Below, piece by piece: positions 31,113-41,989 of a stretch of 64,000 bases of DNA (the stretch's first letter is position 1; the number at the start of each line of letters is the position of its first letter). A program made the position numbers and the translations under genes. The stretch comes from Isochrysis galbana (lineage: Eukaryota > Haptophyta > Isochrysidales > Isochrysidaceae): assembly GCA_018136815.1 (NCBI GenBank), contig CM030932.1:5618407-5682406 (forward strand), in the 5' to 3' direction. The notes below the pieces were generated by a model. That model had not been told where the DNA came from, did not search any database, and saw only the letters and a list, made by a program, of their open reading frames with translations.

Positions 31113-32046
31113 AGGTTACTCACCCCCTGTTGAAACACACAGACAAACACCTACATTTTAAACACGTTACACACAGGAGGCTGGGTACGCGCAACCGCTT
31201 CACAGCGGCGATCACCACAAAGTGTAAGCTCTGCGGGAAACACAGAGAGAACTCGACGCACCTAGCTAGATGCCCGTCCACGCTCCCGGTATTTCAAACC
31301 ATAGAAGCCGTAGCGGGATACACCCCGGCGAAAGACAGATCGACGACTCAAAAACTCAAAGACAGACTATTTGCGTACCCGAACTCCCCGACGCCGGATA
31401 GCCTCAAAGCCCTCTACCTAATAGCATGGAGATACATCATTAGTGACTTCTACGAGGTGGAATTTGAAAACCACACCTTCCACCACGTGCCGGTTATCGA
31501 AAGAATTCTAAGTAGGTTCACGGTCCTCGTTAGAGGTCGAGAACCTCAGGACGATTTCTCAACCGCACGCACGCGCAAGGCCACCCAGGGAAGGAAGCCG
31601 AAAATCAAATCCTCACACGACCTCAGCGCCCCTGTCTTTTCAACTAATAACAAGGGAGCTCTAGTCATGAACACGAATCTATCTCTGGTAGCGAAAGCCC
31701 TCAACATAGCAGAGCGCCTTGCCTAAACGTGCGACCTCTAGCCGCGAGCCGACCAACCGACAACGGACCTTAGTCACATTGACCACAGTTGCCTGACACC
31801 CAGCACAAGGAACGAACACACATCAGCCGGTAGCCCGATGGCACAGGAGGAAGGTGAGAACCAGGCCGTCGAGAATCGGAACACACCGTCTGCCACTGGA
31901 AACCCACTACACCCTGCCCCTAGGTAGAGCACGAGGGGCGACGAGCCGCAAGGCAGGTGGAGGGGGAGGGAAGGGAAGCGGGCGTGGCTGCGAAGTTACT
32001 GTGCAGGGTCGCGCGCGCGGCGAGATTATTAAGAAGTTTTTTTTTT
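31113..32046 (+). mobile_element. LINE-like retrotransposon 3' end, copy 1
   Basis: An open C-terminal protein segment (about 31120-31726, 200 residues) starts with HRRLGTRNRF. It carries the zinc-binding CKLCGKHRENSTHLARC typical of LINE ORF2 C-termini, then SLKALYLIAWRYI and a basic GRKPKIK stretch. A 320-bp 3' UTR follows that is shared with copy 2 (GCCCCTAGGTAG, CGCAAGGCAGGTGGAG, ATTAAGAAG). It ends in a T-run on the coding strand. The reverse transcriptase is absent, as expected for a 5'-truncated copy. The flanks show no clear target duplication. LINE identity is inferred from the zinc motif, 5' truncation and the shared 3' end. Confidence 0.65.
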
Positions 32047-32903
32047 CAATCAAGACGCCTACGGGGACCCTTGTGGCAGGTACCTCGAGGCGCCTCAATT
32101 TCTTTTGTTGGGCATATCGGTAGGAAACCACTATATGATATATGAAGCACTTGAACACATGTAAACACCAACTTCAAGTTCAACTTCCAAACATGAACAA
32201 ATCGTGAACACCCCTCCTCTGAAAATCATGTGAACACCCAGTCTCAGCAACTGTAAGTGGTAAGTGGACCAAATGGGTGCGTGAACGTTCTCGCACACCC
32301 CCTGTGTGAAGGTGCAGATTTATTTCTGCGAATCTTAGGATTAGGAGAGATATAAAGGAAAAACTGAAAAGAACCTGAGTTTTGGAACGGAGGTAGTATA
32401 AAGATTTTGCTTATTGACCATATTCTCACCCAAGCAACTCGCACGATGACGCGTGCATGAGGCGCTGGCACAAGCGCGAGACTTTCCCCACTAAATCTGC
32501 CTTATTACTTATTAATGGCTTTCCGATGGTTCATACGTGCTTGTTTGTTGCACGGCATGAGAAGGGAGCCACGCAACCGCGACCCGTTAGTCGTCATGAG
32601 CGATCCTAGCCACTTTCCATGATATGAGGTGACATGGAACCTGGATGAGGATGACAAACACCTGGTAAGAAGTCCGCTCCGAGGGCGAGGCTCGGCTTCA
32701 AATCTCTATGGGAGCCGTACAGTATTTTTAGGCACTGAGGAGAACCGTCACTTCACCATCTGATGCACGCGGCCGGTTCGGCGTCCCTCGTTTGCAAGTC
32801 GTCAGTAAAGGAGGTCGATGTGCGACAAACCCAAGGTTGAGTGCGCATCCTGTCCCCAAGACGGCAGCCGAGGAGAGGCCTCCCGAGAAAATCGTCGGCC
32901 ATC
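32047..32903. other. AT-richer gene-free stretch downstream of transketolase
   Basis: No gene found. A GTGAACACC/ATGTGAACACC motif recurs at 32150-32240. The last 100 bp should hold the transketolase 3' UTR. Confidence 0.35.
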
Positions 32904-35048
32904 TCAATTGTCCGCACGGTCATACAGGCAAGGTGCGGGCTTGTTATCGTAAAACTTGAGTAGATCCCGCGCCTTCTGAACTGCGTTCTCCGGGGTGAAG
33001 CCAAAGCGCTTTTGCACCTCCTTGGCCGGAGCAGAGCAGCCAAAGGAGCGCATGCCTATCACAGCGTGTGCATACTTGCACCAACCCTCCGAGCTCAGTG
33101 CTTCCATCGCAAGGATGGGTACGCCAGGCGGGAGAACTGAGCGTTTGTACTCAAGCGTTTGTTCATCAAAGAGCTCCCAGCAAGGCATCGACACCAACTG
33201 CACCCGCACGTCGCTCAATTGGTTCATGGCTGCCTCAAGGGTCTGAACCTCTGATCCCGTGCCGATGAGAACAAGCTGAGGGGGACCACCGGTAGGTGCG
33301 GCAAGCACGTATGCACCGTGCGCAACCTTCTCCGCGCTCGAAGCGGCAAGGTTGGCGCAGCCCTGGCGCGAAAGCGCGATGACAGTTGGCGTCGTGCTTT
33401 TGTCCATTGCGATCATGTAGGCGCCCACCACCTCCTTCGCATCCGCAGGCCGGATCGTGAGCAGGTTGGGCGTCGCGCGCAAGTGAAGCAATGCCTCAAT
33501 GGGCTGATGCGTCGGCCCATCCTCACCCAGGCCAATGGAGTCATGGGTGGCGATGTAGATGACACCAAAGTGCGAGAGCGCGGAGACACGCACTGCGCCC
33601 GCTGCGTATCCAAAGAAGTTGAGGAAGGTGGCGCAGAAGGGGCGCAGGAATCCATAGGCCAGCATCCCGTTGCACAGGGCGGCCATCGCGTGTTCGCGGA
33701 CTCCGAAGCGGATGTAGCGGCCTTCTGGTGAAGCTGCCTGAAAGTCGGCCGCACCCTTGAACTTGGTCAGGTTCGAGGGTGTCAGATCGGCGGATCCGCC
33801 CACAAGCTCCGGCATAACCTCGCAGAGCTTATTGAGGACAACTTGAGAAGACTGGCGTGTGGCCAGCGGCTTGTCGAAAGTGATCTGACTGAGGGCCTCG
33901 CGCCAGCCCGTTGGCAGCGCACCCGTGCGCCGCCGTTCAAATTCGGCAGCTAGCTCCGGATGCTTCAGCGCATATCCTGCAAGTAGCGCCTTCCATGCGG
34001 CATGCTTGGCTGTGCCCGCAGCGCCGGCAGCGCGGAAGGCTTGCTGCACGTCGTCGGGGACGACAAAGGATTCCTTTTCGTCAAAGCCAAAGGAAGTCTT
34101 CATCGCAGCAAGGTCGGCGTGCCCAATCGGTGCACCATGCACGCCCGCAGTGCCCTGCTTGGCCGAGCCAAAGCCGATGGTCGTAGAGACCTTGATGAGC
34201 GTGGGCCGAAAGAGGTCCGCCTGTGCACGTTCGATGGCGATGCGCAAGGACTCGAGCGAGCTATCACCGTCGTGGACGGTGAGAACCTGCCAACCATACG
34301 ACTCGTAGCGCTTGCCTACGTCCTCAGTGAAGGCGAGGGACGTGCTGCCATCGATCTGGATCTTGTTGTCATCGTACAGCACGATGAGTCGCCCCAGCCC
34401 CAGGTGGCCAGCGAGGGAGCATGCCTCTGACGAGATGCCTTCCTGCATGCAGCCGTCGCCGCAGATGACGAACGTGAAGTTGTCGATGATCGAGAAACCC
34501 TCGCGATTGAAGGTGGCACCCAAGTGTGCCTGCGCCATTGCCAGGCCGACGCCGTTGGAGATGCCCTGACCAAGCGGACCAGTGGACACTTCAACGCCCG
34601 GAGTCACAACGTTCTCCGGGTGTCCCGGTGTGAGTGAGTCGAGCTGCCGAAACTTCTTAAGGTCATCGATGGAGACGTCGTAGCCAGTCAGGTGAAGCAT
34701 TGAGTAGAGCAGCGCGCAGGCGTGACCGTTCGACAAGACGAAGCGGTCACGGTTGGGCCACCTCGGGTCCTTTGGATCGTAAGACATCACACTTGTCCAC
34801 AGCACGTGGGCCATTGGCGCACAGCCCATCGGGGCGCCGGGATGGCCAGAGTTGGCGGCCTGTACCATCTCGGCCGACAGTACACGAACGTAGTTGACGC
34901 AGCGGCGTTCCAGCGCCCCTTTGGCTCCCGAGTTAATCTGCGCCTCGACAGGCGTTGCCGTCTTCATCTTCTTCGAGCGCGGCCCGAGGATGTCGGCAGC
35001 AAGGTGCGAGAGCGGCAGATCAGATGCCAGCCCTGAGCGCGGCGGCAA
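32904..35048 (-). CDS. Transketolase
   Basis: An uninterrupted frame of 714 residues, close to the usual family length with about 30 extra N-terminal residues. It transfers two-carbon ketol units from xylulose-5-phosphate in the pentose-phosphate pathway and Calvin cycle. Clear landmarks are SGHPGAPMGCAPM (about 67-79), LSNGHACALLYSML (105-118), STGPLGQGISNGVG (155-168), the thiamine-diphosphate/Mg motif GDGCMQEG...DDNKIQIDG (197-234), and in the middle domain FGVREHAMAALCNG and THDSIGLGEDGPTHQPIE, with the conserved Glu and His. A later ATG (MKTATPVEAQ, residue 28) would remove the unusual leader. That leader has no hydrophobic signal, so a cytosolic enzyme is favoured over a plastid one. 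It pairs metabolically with the xylulokinase at 45.3 kb. Confidence 0.95.
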   Translation of the reverse strand: MPPRSGLASDLPLSHLAADILGPRSKKMKTATPVEAQINSGAKGALERRCVNYVRVLSAEMVQAANSGHPGAPMGCAPMAHVLWTSVMSYDPKDPRWPNRDRFVLSNGHACALLYSMLHLTGYDVSIDDLKKFRQLDSLTPGHPENVVTPGVEVSTGPLGQGISNGVGLAMAQAHLGATFNREGFSIIDNFTFVICGDGCMQEGISSEACSLAGHLGLGRLIVLYDDNKIQIDGSTSLAFTEDVGKRYESYGWQVLTVHDGDSSLESLRIAIERAQADLFRPTLIKVSTTIGFGSAKQGTAGVHGAPIGHADLAAMKTSFGFDEKESFVVPDDVQQAFRAAGAAGTAKHAAWKALLAGYALKHPELAAEFERRRTGALPTGWREALSQITFDKPLATRQSSQVVLNKLCEVMPELVGGSADLTPSNLTKFKGAADFQAASPEGRYIRFGVREHAMAALCNGMLAYGFLRPFCATFLNFFGYAAGAVRVSALSHFGVIYIATHDSIGLGEDGPTHQPIEALLHLRATPNLLTIRPADAKEVVGAYMIAMDKSTTPTVIALSRQGCANLAASSAEKVAHGAYVLAAPTGGPPQLVLIGTGSEVQTLEAAMNQLSDVRVQLVSMPCWELFDEQTLEYKRSVLPPGVPILAMEALSSEGWCKYAHAVIGMRSFGCSAPAKEVQKRFGFTPENAVQKARDLLKFYDNKPAPCLYDRADN

Positions 35049-35269
35049 GTAGCCAAAGTTGTACTACGGAGGGCGCACGAGAGGGCAGAAAGATGAGCAG
35101 CAGGCGCGCCCCTCACGTGGCCCGCGTGCGCAGCCAGTTGCTGTTGCTCAGCCCCTGACAATGGTCTCCCCCTCCAGCTCACCTGGAGCACCCGGTCCAT
35201 CGCTGCGTTTGGGAGGGCGCGTGGGCCAGGGAGTCCGGCTGGGTACGCAGAGAGAGTGCGAGGCTGTTT

Positions 35270-35445
<176 letters not shown>

Positions 35446-36229
35446 CTCGACCCTCGCTCGCCCTCGCTCGCTCTCTCCGCGCCGCTGCGGAACGCAGGCG
35501 ACGTTCTTTTCCGCGCCTCTCTCTCTCTCTCTCCTCTCTCTCTCTTCCTCTCTCTTCTCTCCCACCCCTAGCAGGGCCGTCGAACAAGCGAGGTGCCGAG
35601 GAGATCAGACGAAAATAAGAGGAAGAGATCAGGCGATATCTTAAGAGATCGACGGATCTGGCCGATGGAGCGGTCTGGCGCACGAGGACACGCGCCTCAC
35701 GTCGAGCAGATAGATGTCGCCCTTGATTCGGTTAGAGAAGCACGGGAGCACTCAGTCTACAGATTGGCGTTCGGTAGAAGAAGAAGCGCGTGGGGGCCGG
35801 CTTGTTGCGCAGCCTCTCTCACAGCTTTTTACTCGTAGGAAGAAGGGAAGGGGGGCGGGGGAGAGAGGCGAGGGCGGAATGAACGGAGCCCCTCGCGGGT
35901 TCTCGCCCCGCGAGACCACGGGGAGGCGCGCGCGGGGGCTCAGCACTCTCTACCACGAGTTTACTCGCGTAATAAATAGTAGATGGGCCGTGGACTATCT
36001 GTATGCCCGATTTCGACGCGGTGCGGGGGGGGGCGGCTGGCGCCATGGGGGGTCGCTGCTGGGGCGGGATCCAGGGATCCACCGATGTGCGGCCCCCACT
36101 CCATGTGGATTGACAAGAACGGTCTCGAAACGCGCCCGGGCGTGGTTCGTGGTTCGAGCAAGTTGCAAGTTGCAAGTTGCAAGTTTGATGAAGTTGAAGT
36201 TGAAGTTGTGGCTGTGGGCTGTAGGCTCT
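35446..36229. other. Gene-free stretch
   Basis: No gene supported. It contains further CT-rich sequence to 35560 and a short GCAAGTT run at 36158-36184. Confidence 0.35.
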
Positions 36230-36372
36230 CAACCTACTTTCTACTTTTATAAGTGGGGGTCAATGGTCAATGGGGGCCTCGCGCCCCGCGCCCCCCTCCC
36301 TTCATCGCAGACACCACCTGGGTGGGCCTGCACAACCATCCTCAGCCCTTGCCTTCTGGCAGGGCTGAGCAT
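36230..36372 (-). repeat. GC-rich interspersed repeat, partial copy C
   Basis: Begins CTACTTTTATAAGTGGGGGTCAATGG..., then GGGGCCTCGCGCC and GCAGACACCACCTGGGTGGGCCTGCACAACCATCCTC-type blocks as in copy A. It ends in the hairpin CTCAGCCCTTGCC/GGCAGGGCTGAG at 36341-36369, equivalent to the perfect hairpins in copies B and D. Confidence 0.7.
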
Positions 36373-36719
36373 TCAACACAACACACAAGACAACAACCCA
36401 GACCTTCAGTGGGCGCGCGCCACGTGCCACACGCATACACGCATTCGCCTGCAATGCAGGGCGTTTGGGTTCACGATGACACGCCCTTAACCTTGAGGGC
36501 CCAATACAGTAGCATGGGCAATAATAAGGTGTTAGTGTTGACCCATCTGGCCTCTTACGTACAAGTGTTGACACAAGGCACGACAAGTGTTGACACCGTG
36601 TTGCGTGTTGCGTGTTGACGCACTTCGCACTTCCATACTTCCACTTGTCATTGCTGCGGTCTGCCGTTGCTGCTTGCTTTAGCGGGCAGCAAAGCAGAGC
36701 GCGCGAGGGAATGCGCGGT

Positions 36720-37859
36720 CAAATTACAAAATGCAAAATGCATATCGGGACACGCGCGGCGGAGCGCGGCCTCTCAGTCAAGAAGCCCATCCAAGATGTG
36801 GCGACTCGTTGGTTTTCCTCTTTCTCGATGGTGGAGTGGTTCCACGAGCAGCGTGAGGCTGTGCAGCTATATGATGTCCGGCACGGTACTGAGGCCTCCA
36901 AGAACGACGCGTACAAGGGAAATCGTCTGGGGCACGAGGAGTGGGACATACATCCTCCATCAATCTCTAGCCGTTCTACAGGCACCTGCCAACGTGACAA
37001 AACTCATCGAGGGCACGAAGTACGTCACCATCTCGCTCGTCTTGCCTAGTATCTACCGCCTTCTCGAAGGTCTGAGTTGCCACAGCGTCTACTTCGCGCG
37101 CAATCCACCTAGTCGTCAGTGGATGCCGTCGCTTCAACTCCATCCTCGGGTGAAGGCCGCACGCGACCTCTTGCACGATGACCTTCAGCGGCGGTGGATC
37201 GACGAGATGCCCGGCGCGCAACGAGATGAGCTCGATATCGCCACCCTCCTCGATCCACGTTGCAAGACCTATGAGTTCCCGGGCTTGGATGACAACAAGC
37301 TGGCCAGTGAGAAGGACCGCGCCTTTTCAACTCTCCAAGGTGCGTGGAACTTTTGTTGGAAGCCGGTAGTCGCCAATGGAGAGCCCGCCGCCCGCGGAGC
37401 CGCTCCACTAAGTGCGCAACAGACGAACAACAAGGTTGGCCCCGCCGCCCCGCCGACACGAAGTTCTCAGGCAAGGCGAGCTTAGTGTTTGCGCAGCCCC
37501 TCACACCCGCGTATTTTGACGTGCCCGGAGAGGACGACACTTCTCTCGAGGGGGAGGCCCATCAGAGCGCTCCGGACGAGCTGGAGCTCTACCTCTCCCT
37601 ACCAAAGGAAAGCAACATGGATCTCGACGTGCTTGCCTGGTGGCGAGCACGCGACCATCCACGCGGCAATCGACCGGGAGCGCCTCCGGCTCTGCCCAAC
37701 CTCGCCAAGATGGCCCGCCAATACCTGGGACGGCCGGCATCCTCCGCCGGCGTGGAGCGAGCGTTCTCGAAGGCAGGGCGTATCCATGACGACATCAAGG
37801 CCGGCCAATTAGACACCAGCCTCGAACATGCTCTCCTTGCTGGCAAGAATACTGAATGA
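36720..37859 (+). pseudogene. hAT-family DNA transposase, broken
   Basis: Three successive frames together resemble the C-terminal half of a hAT transposase: QDVATRWFSSFSMVEWF (near 36790), a middle part with AVLQAPANVTKLIEGTKYVTISLVLPSI (near 36970-37050) and LDPRCKTYEF (near 37250), and the hAT dimerisation domain DELELYLSLP...LAWWRA...MARQYLGRPASSAGVERAFSKAGR (37575-37790). At least two frame changes separate these parts (about 36960 and 37480), so the gene is dead. The N-terminal zinc finger and first catalytic Asp are not visible. Terminal inverted repeats and 8-bp duplications were not found. Confidence 0.8.
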
Positions 37860-38699
37860 GTGTGTATGTATATAGTGTATAGTATGTGTCTCGTGTCTCG
37901 TGTCTGGTGTGTGGTTCCTGCCCTCAATCGCGCGCAGCGCGCTTTAGCTCTAGCTCCGGGCACTTGTTGTCTTGGTATTGTAATTCCTTGTTAATAACTT
38001 CCGTGGCCATACATAGTACATAGCTATCTACATCTACATACATAGATACTAATAAATAATGGCTTGAGCACTATTAGCATTGAAGTAAATAGCCCGATTC
38101 GTAAGTAAATAGCCTACTATCTAGATAGTAGGCTAATATATTCACAGCCTTACTCCGGGTGGAGGAAGAGGCATGCCGGCTCATTCAAGCAGCAAACGCC
38201 CACGAGCTGCTCTTGCTCTTGTGCGGGTGGAGACGGCAGCAGATCGTGCACTTGTTGTCAATCCACGCGCCGGGGACGTCGTGCGAAAGATTGCAGGGCA
38301 CACCGCGCTTGTTTCTGAGGCAGCACCCCTGGAGGAAGCGCGAGCATTGCTTGGGCGGGCCCTTGCCCTTGCCAAGCAAGGGCAAGGGCCTCAGGGCCTC
38401 ATGTGCCGATTTGGGGCGAGGCTTGGTCCGTTGCCGTTGCGCTTCATCATTGCGCTCGCAGCGCTTCGCCACTTCTTGCTCGCACTCGCAGAAACGGAGT
38501 GAGGCCGTTTCCGTTTCCGTGGGCATTGAGCCCGTGTCCTTCCGCGTGGTTTGTCGCGCATCTTCGCCGGGGTGGTCGGCCTTCGAGGAAACCGAAGAAC
38601 GAGGAGAATGCATGAGTGGGGGGAAGTGGAAGGGGGAATGAGCGTGGGATGAGGGCGATGTCGTCGGGACCCCAAGGGAGGGTAGACCCAATAGCAGTA
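37860..38699. other. Flank of the hAT copy with a perfect 26-bp palindrome
   Basis: Bases 38110-38135 form a perfect palindrome (TAGCCTACTATCT and its complement). Just before it the motif AAGTAAATAGCC occurs twice (near 38082 and 38102). A 109-codon Ala/Leu/Arg-rich frame at 38173-38502 is unrecognised and probably fortuitous. Confidence 0.45.
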
Positions 38700-38843
38700 G
38701 ATGGCATCTTCAAAGAATTTTTTTTGGACTCCTACCCTTTCAACCCCTCTTCCTCTCCGCATCTCCTTCATCCTCACTCACACCCCTTCATTCCTTTTGC
38801 TCTTCATTCGGTTGTAGGGTTTCGGGGCTATAGCCCATGTGCA
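38700..38843 (-). repeat. LINE-like 3' UTR fragment near the AFG1 gene end
   Basis: The minus strand matches the 3' UTR also seen at 48855-49305 and 57180-57495: a CACCCCTTCATTCCTTTTGCTCTTCATTCGG-type stretch and the TTTCGGGGCTATAGCCCATGTGCACTAC stretch on the plus strand, cut into shorter matches. The similarity may run on to about 38880, overlapping the end of the AFG1-like gene. Confidence 0.45.
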
Positions 38844-41189
38844 CTACATGGACTCTGGAAAAGAGTTTGGCCCACGCCATCGGGACGCAAGATATTGAGC
38901 CGATTGCATTTCAGCAAGACGTGAGAGCGCGCGGCGAAATGCAAAGATTTCGTCTTCACCCGTGAAGAGAGAGTCTTTGAGCATTGCCTTCCGTGAGTCT
39001 GCACTGACAGCTCCTGTTGACTTCCTGCTGCCCGGTGTATTCGCTGGGTTGCCAATGGGATTCAGGTCGGCTACCTTGCCCGCCTCACCTTCGAATTCCA
39101 CACCCTCGAGTGCACTCGCTGCCATGTCTACCTCACCCGACAAAGTGCCAGAGAAAAGCTGCTCAATTGGCACCTCTGAGGACACGACGAGACGTGTCTT
39201 ATGGTTGTATAACTGGTCGACGAGCGAAATGAAACGCCTCGCCTTGTCGCGCTGGTTGAGCGACATCTGGGGCAACGAGTCAACGCATAGGGTGTGGTAT
39301 CGCTGGGCGAGCGCGACATAGTCGCCAGCGCCGAGGGATGCACCACAAAGCTCCTCGAAGGACGTCCTAGCCACCCCGCCGCTTGCTAAGAGTTGCAGCG
39401 CCCTGCCCGACCCTATGGGAGCGGCCTCCACGGCAGCTCGTCCCCGTGTCAGCGTCTCAAAGCAGCTATCTAGCTGCTTGGTTGGGGAAGAAGCGCCATC
39501 GGACCCTTCAATCGACATCCCATGGCAGAAGAAAGAGGGCTCAGATGCCAGGTGCAAGCCCTTTCGGTAATCTCGTTGCTCGGCCCCGAGCTCAAATGTA
39601 TCGCAGTGCTCACTGATCGCCTCGCTGAAGCGCGCCTGCGGGTGCTCACGATGCATCGATGAGGCGCTGAAATCTTTGGGTGTCCTATTGCACGTAGCAA
39701 CGAGTACCCAACCCGCGTTGATCAGCGCAGTCAACACCCCACGCACGATGGTAGCATCAGCAATGTCCATCATAGCGATCTCGTCGTAGCAGAGCACCCC
39801 TACGCTGACCGGGTGTCCCCTCTCATCCAAGAGAAGGCGTCCAGGTTGTGACGATGTACTTGTCTGGACATGCTGGACGATGGCCTTTTCAGCTGGCGCC
39901 TTTGCACGTGTATATTCACCGCTCCTATTGGTGGCATCGATATCGCTACTGGTCTCCGCCGCAATACTCGCTGAAATACGCTGCATTGCAGCGGCGAAGG
40001 AATCTTCCACCTCCGGCCGAGGCTGCTCTCCTTCGGAGACTAAGCGCACAACTGCGCGATCAACCATCGTGCGGAAAGCAAAGCCTGAGTCTGAGAACCA
40101 CGCATTGTGCCAGCCAGTATTCGTGCGCTGCGCGCTTGGCGTGGGGGAGAAGGTGTCATCCGTATCAAGTCCTTCGGCATCCGCATGTCTCATTGCATCA
40201 CTTGAAGGTGAGCGCAGGCTAGCCGCTAAAGCATTCGAGTGTGCATGCAACCGTCGGTGGCACTCGATCATGAAGGAGTTGTGATGCACACGACGAAGCG
40301 TTGCGACACACCTGAATGGCTCTGCCATTGCACCCGACGCTGCACCATCCGAATCATTGTGCCTAGAGTCCTGCCCCACCTGCTGGTCCACAAGTACAGC
40401 TTCTGCGAACAGATCCATAAGTAGAGTCTTCCCAGAACCTACCGATCCGTGTATGAATAGGCCACGCGGCGTGGCAGGTCGCTGCGGCGGTGGAGGCGCA
40501 CCGGGAGGCAGAGCTCGATCAGATCCCGGCAAATGTAAGCCCTTTCCCGAAGGCACCGTCCTGTTTTTATCATCGCGTTGAGAAGCGCCCACTGGTGCAC
40601 CTATCCCCGTTCGCCAAAATGGATGTTGCAGCTCCTTCGCCGACAGCTGCTCCTTTTGGTGCTGCTCGAGGCGGTCCCCGTCAACGAAAAATTCTCCATC
40701 CTGATGAGCGCGCGCCTGTGCGAGCCGAAGCCGCCGGAAGAGGGGATCATCGGACGCATCAGAGCAACCATGGTCAGTGCCACTAGCTTGTTCGTCGGCT
40801 CGGGGCTCGGGCTCGGTGCCCCCAGATGGTGAGGCGCGTCCCAGTGATGACCCAACCTCGCTCGGCCGCGGATAGAGAGCGGCCTGTATGCGTTCAAGCG
40901 CCCTCCTCCACGCTGGAATGGCCATCCTGCGCGCCTCTTCAGCCTCCGCCTCTGCCGCCAGCTGCTCGCACATCCCTCGCCATTGTATCAGCTGTGCGGC
41001 GTAGCGCTCGGTCTCCCGGTGGTGAGCACGGATGTCGCAGCGAAGCTTCTCAAGTACGAGCGCAAGCTCATGCTGTTTCTCATCCCGCGCGAGCTGACCC
41101 TGCTGCACTTTTGCAGCTAGGCGCTCAGCGAGGCTCTGCTGTGAGCTACATCCGGCCAAGTGACGTGCATGCGGGGCGAGGCGGCGCAT
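38844..41189 (-). CDS. AFG1/LACE1/ZapE-type P-loop ATPase
   Basis: An uninterrupted frame of 781 residues, much longer than the ~480 usual for the family. Landmarks: the pre-Walker block DGDRLEQHQ, Walker A GLFIHGSVGSGKT (243-255) followed by LLMDLF, HHNSFMIECHRRLH (302-315, the family FM..H..H block), Walker B VGVLCYDE (463-470) with IAMMDIADATIV, the arginine-containing ATCNRTPKDF, RFISLVDQLYN, and the C-terminal TGEDEIFAFRRALSRLAEM. The extra length is a ~145-residue acidic/Ser-rich insertion between 316 and 460, plus the coiled, Gln/Glu/Arg-rich N-terminus (about 20-100). Family members are mitochondrial inner-membrane quality-control ATPases that help degrade respiratory-chain subunits. 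The short basic start (MRRLAPHARHLAGCSSQQS) would suit mitochondrial import. Function in this organism is inferred. Confidence 0.9.
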   Translation of the reverse strand: MRRLAPHARHLAGCSSQQSLAERLAAKVQQGQLARDEKQHELALVLEKLRCDIRAHHRETERYAAQLIQWRGMCEQLAAEAEAEEARRMAIPAWRRALERIQAALYPRPSEVGSSLGRASPSGGTEPEPRADEQASGTDHGCSDASDDPLFRRLRLAQARAHQDGEFFVDGDRLEQHQKEQLSAKELQHPFWRTGIGAPVGASQRDDKNRTVPSGKGLHLPGSDRALPPGAPPPPQRPATPRGLFIHGSVGSGKTLLMDLFAEAVLVDQQVGQDSRHNDSDGAASGAMAEPFRCVATLRRVHHNSFMIECHRRLHAHSNALAASLRSPSSDAMRHADAEGLDTDDTFSPTPSAQRTNTGWHNAWFSDSGFAFRTMVDRAVVRLVSEGEQPRPEVEDSFAAAMQRISASIAAETSSDIDATNRSGEYTRAKAPAEKAIVQHVQTSTSSQPGRLLLDERGHPVSVGVLCYDEIAMMDIADATIVRGVLTALINAGWVLVATCNRTPKDFSASSMHREHPQARFSEAISEHCDTFELGAEQRDYRKGLHLASEPSFFCHGMSIEGSDGASSPTKQLDSCFETLTRGRAAVEAAPIGSGRALQLLASGGVARTSFEELCGASLGAGDYVALAQRYHTLCVDSLPQMSLNQRDKARRFISLVDQLYNHKTRLVVSSEVPIEQLFSGTLSGEVDMAASALEGVEFEGEAGKVADLNPIGNPANTPGSRKSTGAVSADSRKAMLKDSLFTGEDEIFAFRRALSRLAEMQSAQYLASRWRGPNSFPESM

Positions 41190-41989
41190 GCGGTCGAAGC
41201 CGACGCCAAAATATGGAGCAAGAGAGAAGGGCGCAGGATAGGAGAGGGGTTTTGTGAACAGGGGAGCCGAGTGTCAGGTGAGAGAGGTGGGGACGACCCG
41301 CGCCCACGCGCGCGTGTTGACTGAAAGATCCCGTTTGAAGAGGTGTTGTGGTATTCTTTGGTTTCACAGAAACGCCCGTTCACAGTGCGCGGGCTTCTCG
41401 ACTCTTATCTCGACTCTTCTCGCCGGCTTTCGTTCTGTCGCTGTCGCTGTCGGCCGCGCCCAGCTCGCAGCTCGCTGGGGCCTCCGCCAGCGGCTGAGCA
41501 CTCTCCTCCGGTAGAGCAGGCCAGCACGAACGCTTCGCTGCGGCGCCACACAACCCAGCTCCGCCCTCGGCTGCGTCACGCCGGAGGCCGAAGAGGAGTA
41601 CTGCTGCGACAGCGACTCGTGCAACGCAACACCCCGCCGCAGGTCTCCCACTCCCACTCCTCCTCCTCCTGCGTCTGAGTCACCTCAGGTGTCCACAGAT
41701 CCTCCTCTAGACGAATGGCCGCAGCTGGCACCCTCTGAGGGAGAGGATGGAGGATGGCTCTGTGAGGCCTCGGAGTTGCGTCCGGTAGACGGCAGGGCGG
41801 TCAAACACTATTTACTATTTAACTTCAAACTAAGAACTAAGGCCCTGGAGGCGTTACTGGGCTCCACTCTGCGCTCCACTCTCCACCGGCATCGCCGGGA
41901 CAATTCCCGCACCGCCTGCCAAGGCCGCCACCCATCGGGCGCATACACGGTGCGAAGTGCGAAGTGGTGTGCGGGGGGGAGGTGAGAGG
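41190..41989 (+). other. Upstream flank of the AFG1-like gene with an unrecognised Cys/Pro-rich frame
   Basis: From 41515 to 41985 one plus-strand frame is open (157 codons) and reads CVTPEAEEEYCCDSDSCNA, then Pro-rich sequence, then LDEWPQLAPSEGEDGGWLC. It has no ATG of its own at the open end and would need an upstream exon; the frame before it (41254-41514) ends in a stop. It could be part of a gene divergent from AFG1, but this is weak and no family is recognised. Confidence 0.22.
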
